DNA of 64,000 nt from Poa pratensis (taxonomy: Eukaryota; Streptophyta; Magnoliopsida; Poales; Poaceae): contig CAMZMU010000020.1 of the NCBI GenBank assembly GCA_947311845.1, forward strand, positions 38,463,906-38,527,905, read 5' to 3'. Shown in pieces: positions 10,628-22,487 of the stretch. Every line of letters starts with the position of its first letter. The first letter of the stretch is position 1. The notes beneath the pieces were generated by a model. That model saw only the letters and a program-made list of their open reading frames with translations, was not told where the DNA came from and ran no database searches. Made by a program: the position numbers and the translations under genes.

Positions 10628-11901
10628 TGAAAGAGCATGGTGCCCCCATGTGTGGTTTTGATAATTAATGACAATTCTTATGGACTAATATTTACATTGA
10701 GATATCCTTATAGATCTTGTCCATAGGAAATGATTGGAGTTCATGTGTTGGACTCTAGAAGCTTATAAGATGGCCAAGTTCTTATTCAAGTGTTTATATG
10801 AAGAATGGTCGTGTGTAGAGTTGAGCATATTGTAAGTATGCCTTGAAGAATAGAATGCGTGGATATTCATGTTCACCTTCAAGAAAACATTGTGAAGAGA
10901 GAAAGAAAGATACAAGGTTGATCAAGGCTAAGTGTAAAGAGTGATTCAAGTTGATCAACACACAAAGCTAAGAGATGTACCATGTGGGATGATTGGTCCA
11001 ATGGTATGGTGAGCATTTGTCTCCATAGTTTTGTGAACTAACCCATGATATATGTGTGTGGAGTATCTATGTGGGGTTAGGTATCTTTCCCATGGGTTTG
11101 CATCAAAAGGAAGATTTCATATAGTCCACAGCGGATGCCGTCAAGCGGTGATCGTCATCAAGATAATGGCCAAGTGAAGATGTGCCTACAAGTGGCTCTC
11201 CCATATTGTGCATGGGGGAGCAATTCACAAGTCTTCACCAAGTGGAGCGCAATCAAGAAAGTGATCCAACTTAAGATGATCAGGATCAGCATCATCTAGC
11301 TCAAGTGGATTGCGCAAGGCAAAGGTATGACCTTGATAGGGTTTCTCTTTACCGGTCTCATATTGTTCTCAGAGATCGGTTTTTTGGATAGTTGCCACAC
11401 TTTCAAGGGGGGCTCTCGAATGAGTAACCTGATCGTATCGTTCGGAGAGAGCTCAAACCTTTGCATTCTTGGCATCATCTTTCTTGGTTCTTACTTGGAT
11501 TTCCTCCATATGTGGTTTTAGATCTTGTCATGATCTTCAAGACAAGATCAAGTTTATTAAAAACGAATTTCGCATGGAAAACTTATTGCGTTTTTGATAT
11601 TGAAGGTTTTACCGGTTTGTATTTATTAAAAGGTTTAACCTTTCCACATTTGGTTTTATGATTCATTGTTAGACTATGATGTTTCTCTGTATGATCTTGT
11701 AGAGCTCTTCGTGTGATTACAACGAGCTCAAGATCATCGAAAACGGAGTTCAGATGCTCAAGATATCGTCGTTTTCGTGTGGGTGTTCCTGCAGTTTTTT
11801 TGTCCAGCGGTAGTACTTGGCAGCTACCGCCCAAGTACCGCCCGATACAGTACCAAAACCGCCGGAAATCATCCGGGCGGTAGTACCGTTACCCGGAGCG
11901 G
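10628..11901 (+). mobile_element. Split LTR, first segment (outermost element of the nest)
   Basis: The LTR begins TGAAAGAGCATGG at 10628. It is preceded by CGTCG and its far end at about 29306 is followed by GTCGG, so a 4-5 bp duplication is possible. The segment is interrupted at 11901 by a 14.5-kb Gypsy element. The sequence on the far side (from 26411) rejoins seamlessly across the AGCGG duplication: GTTACCCGGAGCGG then TAGTACCGCCCC. The GGTAGTACCG repeats around 11800-11900 and 26410 belong to one original stretch. No internal coding region is attached, so the element is probably a solo LTR or a non-autonomous one. Confidence 0.7.
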
Positions 11902-13341
11902 TGATACGTCTCAAACGTATCTATAATTTTTGATGTTCCATGCATGTTTTGTATCAATTGCTACACGTTTTGCATCTACTTTATATCATATTATGGCATT
12001 TATTGGACTAACCTATTAACAAGATGCCACAGTGCCAGTTTCTGTTTATTATGTCGTGCATTGCAGAAAATGTCCAAAAATGAAAGTGCTCAGAAAAATC
12101 TGAAAAAATTGCAGAAATTCTATTTCGCCAGAAGACTCCGGGAGCCAGAAGGACAAGTCCAGGGGAGGCCCACAGCCCCCACACGCCCCCTGGGCGCGTT
12201 TGGGCCTTGGCCGCCCCCAGGGGTGGTGTCGCCGCCTCGGTCACCTCCTCGCGATGCCCTTTGGACTACTTATTCCCCCCGACGCGAAAACCCTAAGTGC
12301 CTGGACGATTTCTCCAGAAGAGTTCCGTAGCTCCGCCGCCACCAAAAACCCTAATTCGGGGACAGAAGTCTCTGTTTTGGCACCTTGCCGGACGGGGAAT
12401 TGCCCCCGGAGCCATCTCCATCGACGCCACCACCATCTTCATCGCCGTTGCTGCCTCCCATGATGAGGAGGGAGTAGTTCTTCATCGGGCTGAGGGCTCT
12501 ACCGGTAGCTATGTGGTTTATCTCTCTCTCCCATGGTGTGATCTTTATGTGATCATGAGCTTTGTAATCTAGTTGAATCCATAGATGTACTCTTCATTAT
12601 CTTATATGCTACTCAAGTGGTTTTATTAATGTAATCTCCGGAGTCACCTTTGTCCCACGGTGCGAAGTTGACAGTGTGCGCCCCGTGTGTGGCTTTTAGG
12701 CTAAAGATAACAGGAATACTTATCATGAGTTATTATTTGCGTGGGATGTCTCTATGAAATTGCGGTGTTTGTCTAGTACTATTTAGGGCGCTCAAGTTGA
12801 CAGTGTGGGTTCCCTAGATGTGGAATGCGACTTTAAGGTGTGCTGTTATAGCCCAACGCAGTGGATTGGTGTTCGTTATCCAACGAGAGAATAATTCAGA
12901 GTAGCATAGTGAAGAGGAAATATCTATGTATTCAATTATATTATTATTGTTGAAGTGTCCATTAGTGAAAGTATGATCCCTAGGCCTTGTTTCTAAGCAT
13001 TGAAACACCGTTTACAACCAGTTCTGCTACATGTTTGCTTGCTGCCATTTTTATTTCAGATTGCAATTACCACTTATAATCATCTATATTACTTGTATTT
13101 TAATATCTCTTCGCCGAACTAGTGCACCTATACACCTGACAAGTGTATTGGGTGTTTGGGGACACAAGAGACTTCTTGTATCTTAATTGCAGGTTGCTTG
13201 AGAGGGATATCTTTGACCTCTACCTCCCTGAGTTCGATAAACCTTGGTGATTCACTTAAGGAAAACTTGCTGCTGTTCTACAAACCTCTGCACTTGGAGG
13301 CCCAACACTGTCTACAAGAATAGAAGCGTGCGTAGACATCA
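11902..13341 (+). repeat. 5' LTR of the outer Gypsy
   Basis: A 1440-bp LTR starting TGATACGTCTCAAACG and ending GACATCA. A GC-rich middle (about 12130-12460), with frames on both strands, is part of the LTR and not a gene. It matches the 3' LTR closely, with small indels and substitutions. Confidence 0.9.
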
Positions 13342-13350
13342 AACTATTTT

Positions 13351-13368
13351 CGGCGCCGTTGCCGGGGA
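13351..13368 (+). other. Primer-binding site, tRNA-Asp type
   Basis: CGGCGCCGTTGCCGGGGA lies 9 bp after the LTR end. It matches the complement of a tRNA-Asp 3' end apart from the first base. Confidence 0.85.
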
Positions 13369-13513
13369 GGTAAGGTAAAAGGTACTCACATCCTCCAGCC
13401 ACTAAGCTATTTTCTAGCACTGTTGCCGGTGTGTGAGTGCTTGAAGGTATTTCCTTTAGATTCTGCAATTATATCTTTTTGTTTCTTGTTTTTAATTTCA
13501 CTAGTTAGGCTAA

Positions 13514-14088
13514 ATGGAAAACAACAAAAAAATAAGAGAGCTCTATGAAATTTATCTTGAGTTAGGACATGATGCTTTTGAAGAGAAAATTAAAAAACCT
13601 ATGGAAAATTATTTGCATGATGGTAGCAATGTTATTACTATAAATGCTTTGAACACCATTATTGCTAATGCTATGCAAAGCTCTAAGCTTGGGGAAGCTG
13701 TTTTGATGAATATGATATTTTTCAGTCCCCCAAGTTTTGAGGAGAAATTTTCTTTGATGATACTTTACCTCCAATTTATGATGATTATAATGATAGTGGT
13801 ATTTTGGTGTCACCTACTATGGAGGATAAAGTTTATTATGATTATACTATGCCTGCAATTTATGATGATTACAATGATGCTTGTGATAGTTTTACTCCCA
13901 CTATTACTAATATAATTAATTATGCTTATGTGGAGAGTAATGATACTTTTATGCATGTGGATCATGATAAGAATGCTTTATGTGATAGCTATATTGTTGA
14001 GTTATTCATGATGCCACTGAAAATTATTTTGAGAGAGGAAAGTATGGTTATAGAAATCTTCATGTTACTAAATTTCTTCTCTTTATGA
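13514..14088 (+). pseudogene. Element-specific frame of unknown function (outer Gypsy)
   Basis: A frame starts MENNKKIRELYEIYLELGHD at 13514 and continues in a shifted frame from about 13740 to 14085. The second part repeats PPIYDDYND / MPAIYDDYND-like units rich in Asp and Tyr. It sits where Gag should be, but shows no gag motif, zinc knuckle or protease. I do not recognise a function. At least one shift separates the two halves. Confidence 0.5.
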
Positions 14089-15956
14089 TGAAGGTTTTGA
14101 GCTTTCTCTTGATTTGCTTTTATTTGCTGGGTACTTTAAGACCTACTGGTCCTTATGAGAGAGGGATACACGTTTCATATATCTCAATAATATTAAGTCT
14201 TCTCTCTTTATGTTGAAATTTTTGAAGTTGCACTTGTTTTGCCTTCCTATGCTAGTCACTTTGTGCTTTATTGATTTATTTTCTTACAAGATTCCTTTGC
14301 ATAGGAAGTGGGTTAGAATTAAATGTGTTTGATATTTGCTTCTCGATGCTCTTTCATATTCAACTCTTATACATATGAGAGCATCATCAAAATTATCATG
14401 CCTAGCTAAAAGGCTTTAAAGAAAAGCGCTTGTGGGAGACAACCCATTGTTTTTTTTCTGCAAATTTTTTTTTTGAGTCAAGGTGCTGTTTACTTCTGTA
14501 ACATTTTCTTTGTATCTTTATTTTCTTGCATTGTTGTGCCAAGTAAGGCCTCTAATAGGAAGATGATGCTAGATTTGGATTTCTGCGCAGGAACAGATTT
14601 CTGCTGTTCACCGTTTTGCTTCTGTAAAATCACAGAAAAATTATTTAAATCTGAATTTTTTTGTGCGTGATCCTCAGATATGTATGCATCTTTTGTTAGT
14701 TCAAAGTTTTGCGATCCGAGCATCGTAAGTGCCTTGAAAAAATTCGTCTTTGCGGACTGTTCTGTTTTAGACAGATTATGCCTTTTTTATTTTGCATTCT
14801 CTCTTTTACTAGTGTTGAGTGAAATTCTTTTTTGGTGGAAGAGCTTCACATAACATCAGTGGCAGTAGCTAATGTTTAAAGTAACAAGTCATATTGCGTC
14901 TTTATAGAACATGTGAATTTTTGATTATGCACTAACCCTCTAATGAGATCTACTTTGAGTTTGGTGTGACGGAAGTTTTCAAGGTCAAGGGAAAGGATGA
15001 TATAATAGGATCAAGAAGAGTGAAGAGCTTAAGGGGGAGGCTCCCATGGATCTCCCCAACATATTTCAAGAAGACTCAAGCGTCTAAGCTTGGGATGCCC
15101 AAGCATCCCCTTCTTCATCGGCAAAATTATCAGGTCATCTCTAGTGAAACTATATTTTAATTCTTTCACATCATATGTGCTTTTCTAGGAGCGTCTGTGT
15201 GCTTTTATTTTCAGTATTGTACTATTATTTTCAATAAATCTTGACTGGACCCTAGCATTTTTTATTGGGAGAGAGACACGCTCCGCTTTTTCATGAGAAT
15301 ACTCCTATTCTTCACTTATATTTGTTGAGTATTCATATCTAGCGCTGTTCAGCTTTTAGCTCTTATTTTCATGTATCTCTTGTCAGAGCTATTAGCTTTC
15401 TTTTGTAGAAAGTACTCTCTTGCTTCACTTATATCTGTTTGGAGAGTTGTTGAAATGAATTGATTGGTCTTTGGTTGGTTCAGAAAATGTTGCATGTGGT
15501 AATTGGTAGAAGGAAAAACTTGCATAATCTTGTAGATCACTAATTTGGATAACTTGATGCTTGTCAATTGTTTTGAGTTAACAAGTAGATCATGATTAAA
15601 TTTGTGCATCACATGAGTTAAGCCTATTAGTGAAGAACTACCGTAAAGCTTGTTGAAAATTTGATTTGCATCAGTGGTATCTGTAAGGTCTAGATATTTT
15701 CTAATAACAGGGTTTGGTTAACAAGGAAGACGTATGAAGTCTTATAATGTTTGCAATATGTTTGTCATATAAAACTTGGTGTACGGGTTGATATTCTTGT
15801 TTGCTTGCATAAACCTTGCTAGCCTAAACTCTGTACTGAGAGGGAATGATCTCGTGCATCCAAATCCTTGAGCCAAAATCCATGCCAATTGTGTCCACCA
15901 TAACTACCTATATGTGGTATTTCCTTGCCACTCCAAGTAAATTTTTCATGTGCTAC
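14089..15956 (+). other. Non-coding internal region of the outer Gypsy
   Basis: No coding frame of note. From about 14400 onward it matches, in reverse orientation, the non-coding 3' region of the nested Gypsy (about 20170-18620). Shared markers are the GCGCTT-TGGGAG-CAACCCA block and CTTGGGGATGCCC-like runs. The ATG-rich AAAGGCGTTAAAG stretch marks the start of the shared block. Confidence 0.75.
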
Positions 15957-17554
15957 TGATGACGTGAAACACACGTTCGTTGGGAGACCCCAAGAGGAAG
16001 GTATGATGTAGTCAGCAGCAAGTTTTCCCTCAGAAAGAAACCAAGGTTATCGAACCAGTAGGAGCAGCAACTCTTCAGAAGGTTGTCAACGGCGCCAGAA
16101 AAATAGCTGTCGCAGGGAGTCTGGACTGTTGACGTGGAATCTGCACACAACACAATCAAACTACTTTGCCCCAACGAAACAGTGAGGTTGTCAATCTCAC
16201 TGGCTTGCTGAAAACAAAGGATTAAACGTATGGTGTGGAAAATGAGTATTAAATTGCAGAGAATGAAAAAGGAACAGTTTGCAGTTTGTGGTTGTTTAAT
16301 CAGTGTAAAAGAATGGACCGGGGTCCACAGTTCACTAGTGGTGTCTCTCCATAAAAGATAACTAACATGTTGGGTGAACAAATTACAGCTGGGCAATTGA
16401 CGAATAGTGAGCGCATGACAATGCATATACATGACATGTTGACTACTATGATATTTAATTGGGCATTACGACATAATACATAGACCGTTATCCAACAGCA
16501 TCTATGACTAATAATCCACCGCCGGGTTGTCATCCGAGTCCCCCGTTGGTATTAAGTTGCAAGCAACGGATAATTGCATTAAGTAAAGTGCGTAATGTAA
16601 ACAAACACATATGCCCGTGGACATAGCATCGTTAGGTTATCCCTAGTGGCAACAGCACATCCACAACCTTAGAACTTTCTGTCACTGTCCCAGGTTAAAC
16701 GGAGACATGAACCCACTATCTAGCATAAATACTCTCTCTTGGAGTTACAAGCATCTACTTGGCCAAAGCATCTACGAGTAACGGAAAGCATGCAAGATCT
16801 TAAATAACATATAAGATAGATTGATAATCAACTTGACATAATATTCAATATTCATCGGATCCCAGCAAACACAACATGTAGCATTACAATAATATGATCT
16901 TGATCATGTAGGGCAGCTCACAAGATCTAAACATGATGGCACAAAGTGGAGAGACAACCATCTAGCTACTGCTATGGACCCGTAGTCCAAGGATGAACTA
17001 CTCACGCATCACTCCGGAGGCAGGCATGGCGATGTAGAAGCCTCCGGTGACGATTCCCCTCTCCGGCAGGGTGCCGGGAAGAGGTTCTGAACCCTCCCGA
17101 GCTAGGGTTGACGACGGCGGCGTCTCTGGAACTTTTCGTGGATATTTGCTCAGGTACTTAGGGTTTTCGCGTCGGGGGGAATAAGTAGGCGAAAGGGCGG
17201 CGGCTGCGGACCCCCGAGGGGCCCACACCACCCTAGGGCGCGGCAGAGGGGGGCCCGCGCCCTAGGTGCGTGTGGCCTCCTGGTGGCCCTCCTCTGCTGC
17301 TCCTTCGCTCCGTCAGGTGTGTTCTGGAAAAATAGGACCCCCGTGTAGTTTCGTCCAATTCCGAGAATATTTCCAGACTAGCTTTTCTGGAATACAAAAA
17401 CAGCAGAAAACAGGAACTGGCACTTCGGCATCTTGTTAATAGGTTAGTCCCAAAAAATGTATAAAAGTGATATAAAGTAGATGCAAAACATGTAGCAATT
17501 GGTATAAAACAAGCATGGAACATCAAAAATTATAGATACGTTTGAGACGTATCA
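15957..17554 (-). repeat. 3' LTR of the nested Gypsy (full-length copy)
   Basis: A 1598-bp LTR; on the minus strand it starts TGATACGTCTCAAACG at 17554 and ends ...CACGTCATCA. It holds about 220 bp (roughly 16808-17026) missing from the other LTR. It also contains a 22-bp primer-site-like block at 16087-16108. Confidence 0.9.
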
Positions 17555-20190
17555 GCATCCCCAAGCTTAGTTCCTACTCGTCCTCGAGTAGGTAAACGAT
17601 AAAAACAAAATAATTTTTGAGGTGACATGCTACTATCATAATCTTGATCATATAATATTGCAAGGCACATGTAAATGAATGAAGTGATCCAAGTCAATGG
17701 TCTATAATTTGCTACCAAATAGATAATGAGTAAACAATGAATCACACAAGCTAAACGTTTTCATGAATAGTACTTTCGAGACAAGCATCAAACAGTTTTG
17801 CATAAGTGTTAACTCATAAAGCAATAGTTTCTAACAAAAGGTATTTAATCAACACAAAGGAAGAATTTAGTTTCAGCATTTGCTTCAACTTTCAACATAT
17901 TTATCTCATGGATATTGTCAACACAAAGTAGTATAACAAGTCCAATACATTGCATATAACGCATGTTGTAACAAAGTTGACACTAGTGTTTGCTTGTGGA
18001 AGACAGAAAGAATAGGAAAACTGACTCAACATAAAAGTAAAAGAAAGGCCCTTCGCAGAGGGAAGCAGGGATTAAATCATGTGCTAGAGCTTTTAGGTTT
18101 TTGAAAGCATATAGAGATTGCATAAAATATTTGATACTCCTCCCAACCTTGCTAACACAAGCCATGGCTAACCGAATCCTCGGGTGCCTTCCATCAATCA
18201 CATACCATGGAGGAGTATCTATTTTTGAGAGGTGTTTGTTAATTGTCAACGAATGGTAGCGGGTGAGAACAGTATTCTACCTGTCGAACGGACTTTTAAG
18301 AGCGGCTCCCATGAAGGACGTTATTTCTACCAGCAAGGCAGATCATCCCTCTTTCTCTTTGGTTTACACACATTCAGGTATTTCACTGTTTGTCATTGCT
18401 TACTGATGAATCAGGGCAAAAGTGTGAAGAGAATTAATTGGTTAAAGTTGTAATTAATTGGGACTGGGCACCCCGTTGCCAGCTCTTTTTGCAAGTTATT
18501 GGATAAGCGGATGTATATGCCACTAGTCCAGGTGTAAAAGTCCACTCGACAAATAGAATAAAGAATAACCACACTAATTCCTCATGAGCTAGTAAAACAT
18601 TTTGAATAATTTAAAGGTAGCACATGAAAAATTTACTTGGAGTGGCAAGGAAATACCACATATAGGTAGTTATGGTGGACACAAATGGCATGGATTTTGG
18701 CTCAAGGATTTGGATGCACGAGAAGCATTCCCTCTCAGTACAGAGTTTAGGCTAGCAAGGTTATGTAAGCAAACAAGAATATCAACCCGTACACCAAGTT
18801 TTATATGACAAACATATTGCAAACGTTATAAGACTTCATACCGTCTTCCTTGTTAACCAAACCCTGTTATTAGAAAATATCTAGACCTTAGAGGTACCAC
18901 CGATGCAAACCAAATTTTCAACAAGCTTTACGGTAGTTCTTCACTAATAGGCTTAACTCATGTGATGCACAATTTAATCATGATCTACTTGTTAACTCAA
19001 AACAATTGACAAGCATCAAGTTATCCATTTTAGTGATCTACAAGATTAAGCAAGTTTTTCCTTATACCAATTACCACATGCAACATTTTCTGAACCAACC
19101 AAACACCAATCAATTTATTTCATCAACTCTCCAAACAAATATAAGTGAAGCAAGAGAGTACTTTCTACAAAAGAAAGCTAATAGCTCTGACAAGAGATAC
19201 ATGAAAACAAGAGCTAAAAGCTGAACAGCGCTAGATATGAATACTCAACAAATATAAGTGAAGAATAGGAGTATTCTCATGAAAAAGCGGAGCGTGTCTC
19301 TCTCCCAATCAAGAATGCTAGGGTCCAGTCAAGCTTTATTGAAAATAAAAGTGCAATACTGAAAATAAAAGCACACAGACGCTCCAAGAAAAGCACATAT
19401 GATGTGAAAGAATTAAAATATAGTTTCACTAGAGATGACCTGATAATTTTGACGATGAAGAAGGGGATGCCTTGGGCATCCCCAAGCTTAGACGCTTGAG
19501 TCTTCTTGAAATATGCTGGGGAGATCCATGGGAGCCTCCCCAAGCTTAAGCTCTTCACTCTTCTTGATCCTATTATATCATCCTTCTCTCTTGACCCTTG
19601 AAAACTTCCGTCACACCAAACTCAAAGTAGATCTCATTAGAGGGTTAGTGCATAATCAAAAATTCACATGTTCATAAAGACGCAATATGATTTGTTACTT
19701 TAAACATTAGCTACAGCCACTGATGTTATGTGAAGCTCTTCCACCCAAAAAAGAATTTCACTCAACACTAGTAAAAGAGAGAATGCGAAAAATAAAAAGG
19801 CATAATCTGTCTAAAACAGAACAGTCCGCAAAGACGAATTTTTTCGAGGCACTTACGACGCTCAGATCGAGAAACTCTGAACTAATGAAAGTTTCAGACA
19901 TTCATAAAGATTACGCACAAAAATTTCAGATTTAATTAACAATCTGGTGATTTTAGGAATTTCGTACAGTGAACAGCAAAAATCTGTTTCTGCGCAGCAA
20001 TCAAAATTAAGCATCATCTTATCATTAGAGGCTACTCTTGGCACAACAATGCGAGAAAATAAAGATACAAAGGAGTTGCTACAGAAGTAAACAAACTCCT
20101 TGACTCAATAAAAGAAAAATTGCAGAAAAATAAAATGGGTTGCCTCCCATAAGCGCTTTTCTTTAACGCCTTTTAGCTAGGCACAAAGCA
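17555..20190 (-). other. Non-coding internal 3' region and purine tract of the nested Gypsy
   Basis: No pol coding was found. On the minus strand the region ends AAGCTTGGGGATGC directly before the 3' LTR, a purine-rich priming tract for plus-strand synthesis. The short frames here are chance frames. The whole region matches the outer Gypsy's 3' region in opposite orientation. Confidence 0.8.
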
Positions 20191-20194
20191 TGCA

Positions 20195-20690
20195 TCAAGT
20201 ATTACCAAGTGAAGAAGCATCAACATTGTAATTTGTTCGAACAATAGAATCATAAGGTGGCTTAATCTTCTTCCTAGGAAAGTGTTCCATACCTTTCTTG
20301 AGAGGAAATTGATATTTTATATTCCCTTCTTTCATATCAATAATAGCACCTACAGTCCTAAGAAAAGGTCTTCCCAGGGCATGATGGATTGCACTCAATA
20401 TCCAAGACAATAAAATCAACGGGGACATAATTGTTGTTAACCATGATAAGAACATCATCAATTCTTCCCAAAGGTTTTTTAATAGTAGAATCAACAAGGT
20501 GAACATCCAAGTAACAATTTTCCAAAGGTGCTAAATCAAGCATATCATATAATCTTTTAGGCATAACAGAAATACTAGCACCAAGGTCACACAAAGCATT
20601 GCAATCAAAGTCATTCAATTTCAATTTAATGATGGGCTCCCAACCATCTTCTAACTTCCTAGGGATAGAAGCTTCATGTTTAATTTCTCT
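20195..20690 (-). pseudogene. Gypsy aspartic protease remnant, out of frame with gag
   Basis: Minus-strand frames behind gag read as a retropepsin-like protease. FDCNALCDLGASISVMPKRL carries the catalytic Asp in a D-L-G-A-S setting rather than the usual D-T/S-G-A. A flap-like stretch and DFIVLDIECNPSCPG follow (20624-20358), then in another frame LGRPFLRTVGAIIDMKEGN (20506-20195). At least two frameshifts break the reading frame. In a working element it would cut the Gag polyprotein. D-L-G-A-S is, from memory, common in Athila-type proteases, so that variation alone does not mean inactivity. Confidence 0.75.
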
Positions 20691-22279
20691 TCCCTAACTT
20701 GCATGAGAGCATTAGTAATATGTTTAGTAAAAGCCATGTTTATAGCACTAGCATTAGGACTTCTAGCTAGCTTTTGCAAGAACTTAATTACTTCAGAAAT
20801 ATTGCAACCATCAAAATCAAAGTCATTATCATCAAAAGTAATGGAATTATTCTCTTCCTTATTGCTAGAAATTTCAGCATCTTTATCAAGGACAGTTTCA
20901 GAGTTATCAGGCAATTTAGGACATTTTGCAATAGAAGTGGAAACATTACCAACACCAACTATCTTGCCATTAATGGTAGGAGGTTTGTTAACACTTGAGT
21001 TTGAAGCATTTTCAGAAGTAGTAATAGTATAAACTCTAGCAATATTATTCTTTCTAGCAATTTCATCCTCTCTTTCCCATCTAGCATGCAATTCAGCTAA
21101 CATCCTCACATTGTTATCAATTTTAACTTGTATAGCATTGAGAGTTTTGCTCTCTTTAACATCATGAGGCATGTTCTTTAGTTTCAATAAGTCAACATCA
21201 AGAGCAAGACTATCAACTTTAGAGGAAAGCACATCAATTTTCCCAAATTTCTCCTCAACAGTTTTATTGAAAGCAGTTTGTGTACTAATAAAATCCTTAA
21301 GCATAACTTCAAGATCAGAGGGTACACTCTTATTATTATTGTAGGAGTTACTATAGGAATTTCCATAACCATTGCCACTATTAGAAGGATAGGGCCTATA
21401 ATTGCTATTACCAAAATTATTCCTATAAGCATTGTTGTTGAAATTATTATTTTTAATGAAGTTCACATCAACATGCTCTTCTTGAGCAACCAAAGAAGCT
21501 AAAGGAACATTATTTGGATCAACATGTGTTTGACCATTTGCAAGCATAGACATAATAGTATCAATTTTGGCACTCAAGGAGGAGGTTTCCTCAACAGAAT
21601 TTACCTTCTTACCTGTTGGAGCTCTCTCGGTGTGCCACTCAGAATAATTAATCATCATATCATCAAGAAGCTTTGTTGCAGCACCCAAAGTGATGGACAT
21701 AAAGGTACCTCCAGCGGCCGAATCCAATAAATTCCTCGAAGAAAAATTTAATCCTGCATAGAAGGTTTGGATGATCATCCAAGTAGTCAGTCCATGAGTG
21801 GGACAATTTTTAACCAATGATTTCATTCTCTCCCATGCTTGAGCAACATGTTCATTATCAAATTGCTTAAAATTCATTATGCTACTTCTCAAAGAAATAA
21901 TCTTAGCAGGAGGATAATATTTTCCAATAAAAGCATCTTTGCATTTAGTCCATGAATCAATACTATTTCTAGGCAAAGATAGCAACCATTCTTTAGCACG
22001 TCCTCTCAAGGAGAAAGGAAAAAGTTTCAGTTTAATAATATCACCATCTACTTCCTTGAGCTTTTGCATTTCACAAAGTTCAACAAAGTTATTAAGGTGA
22101 ACAGCAGCATCATCAGTACTAACACCAGAAAATTGCTCTTTCATAACAAGATTTAAAAGTGCAGGTTTAATTTCATAAAATTCTGCTGAAGCAGCAGGTG
22201 GAGCAATAGGTGTGCATATGAAATCATTGTTGTTCGTGCTAGTGAAATCACACAACTTAGTGTTCTCAGGAGTACTCAT
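20651..22279 (-). CDS. gag: Gag capsid protein of the nested Gypsy (intact frame)
   Basis: The frame starts MSTPENTKLCDFTSTNNNDF at 22279 and runs 542 codons to 20651. The capsid-like gag domain is at about residues 40-190, with FELCEMQKLKEVDGDIIKLK, LFPFSLRGRAKEWL and an ERMKSLVKNCPTHGL stretch, all typical of Athila-type retrotransposon gag. An Asn-rich linker follows (about 245-285), then a coiled-coil-like segment, KFGKIDVLSSKVDSLALDVD. No zinc knuckle is visible. The open frame actually continues upstream without a stop through the leader and into the LTR (to 22678), but the ATG at 22279 begins the recognisable protein. Gag packages element RNA. The frame ends abruptly after NMKLLSLGS, where a shift separates it from protease, so it may be slightly truncated. 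Confidence 0.85.
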   Translation of the reverse strand: MSTPENTKLCDFTSTNNNDFICTPIAPPAASAEFYEIKPALLNLVMKEQFSGVSTDDAAVHLNNFVELCEMQKLKEVDGDIIKLKLFPFSLRGRAKEWLLSLPRNSIDSWTKCKDAFIGKYYPPAKIISLRSSIMNFKQFDNEHVAQAWERMKSLVKNCPTHGLTTWMIIQTFYAGLNFSSRNLLDSAAGGTFMSITLGAATKLLDDMMINYSEWHTERAPTGKKVNSVEETSSLSAKIDTIMSMLANGQTHVDPNNVPLASLVAQEEHVDVNFIKNNNFNNNAYRNNFGNSNYRPYPSNSGNGYGNSYSNSYNNNKSVPSDLEVMLKDFISTQTAFNKTVEEKFGKIDVLSSKVDSLALDVDLLKLKNMPHDVKESKTLNAIQVKIDNNVRMLAELHARWEREDEIARKNNIARVYTITTSENASNSSVNKPPTINGKIVGVGNVSTSIAKCPKLPDNSETVLDKDAEISSNKEENNSITFDDNDFDFDGCNISEVIKFLQKLARSPNASAINMAFTKHITNALMQVREEKLNMKLLSLGS

Positions 22280-22458
22280 TTTAGCAGAAATAAAAACAGT
22301 ACAGAAAATAACTTGAAAGTAAACTAGATGCAAGTAACTAATTTTTTTGTGTTTTTGATAATTGAAAGCAAACAAGATAAAATAAAATAAACTAAGCAAG
22401 ACAAAAACAAAGTAAAGAGATTGGAAGCGTGAAACTCCCCTTGCAGAAGACTGCTGTC

Positions 22459-22476
22459 TCCCCGGCAACGGCGCCA
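22459..22476 (-). other. Primer-binding site of the nested Gypsy, tRNA-Asp type
   Basis: On the minus strand TGGCGCCGTTGCCGGGGA lies 11 bp behind the 5' LTR end and matches the complement of a tRNA-Asp 3' end. The block CAACGGCGCCAGAAAAATAG (from 22466) is repeated inside both LTRs. Confidence 0.88.
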
Positions 22477-22487
22477 GAAAAATAGCT

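Noticed and set aside
12008..12572. Short GC-rich frames inside the Gypsy LTR (also at 25055-25553)
   Set aside because: They are the same LTR segment in two copies and differ in frame between them; part of the LTR, not genes.
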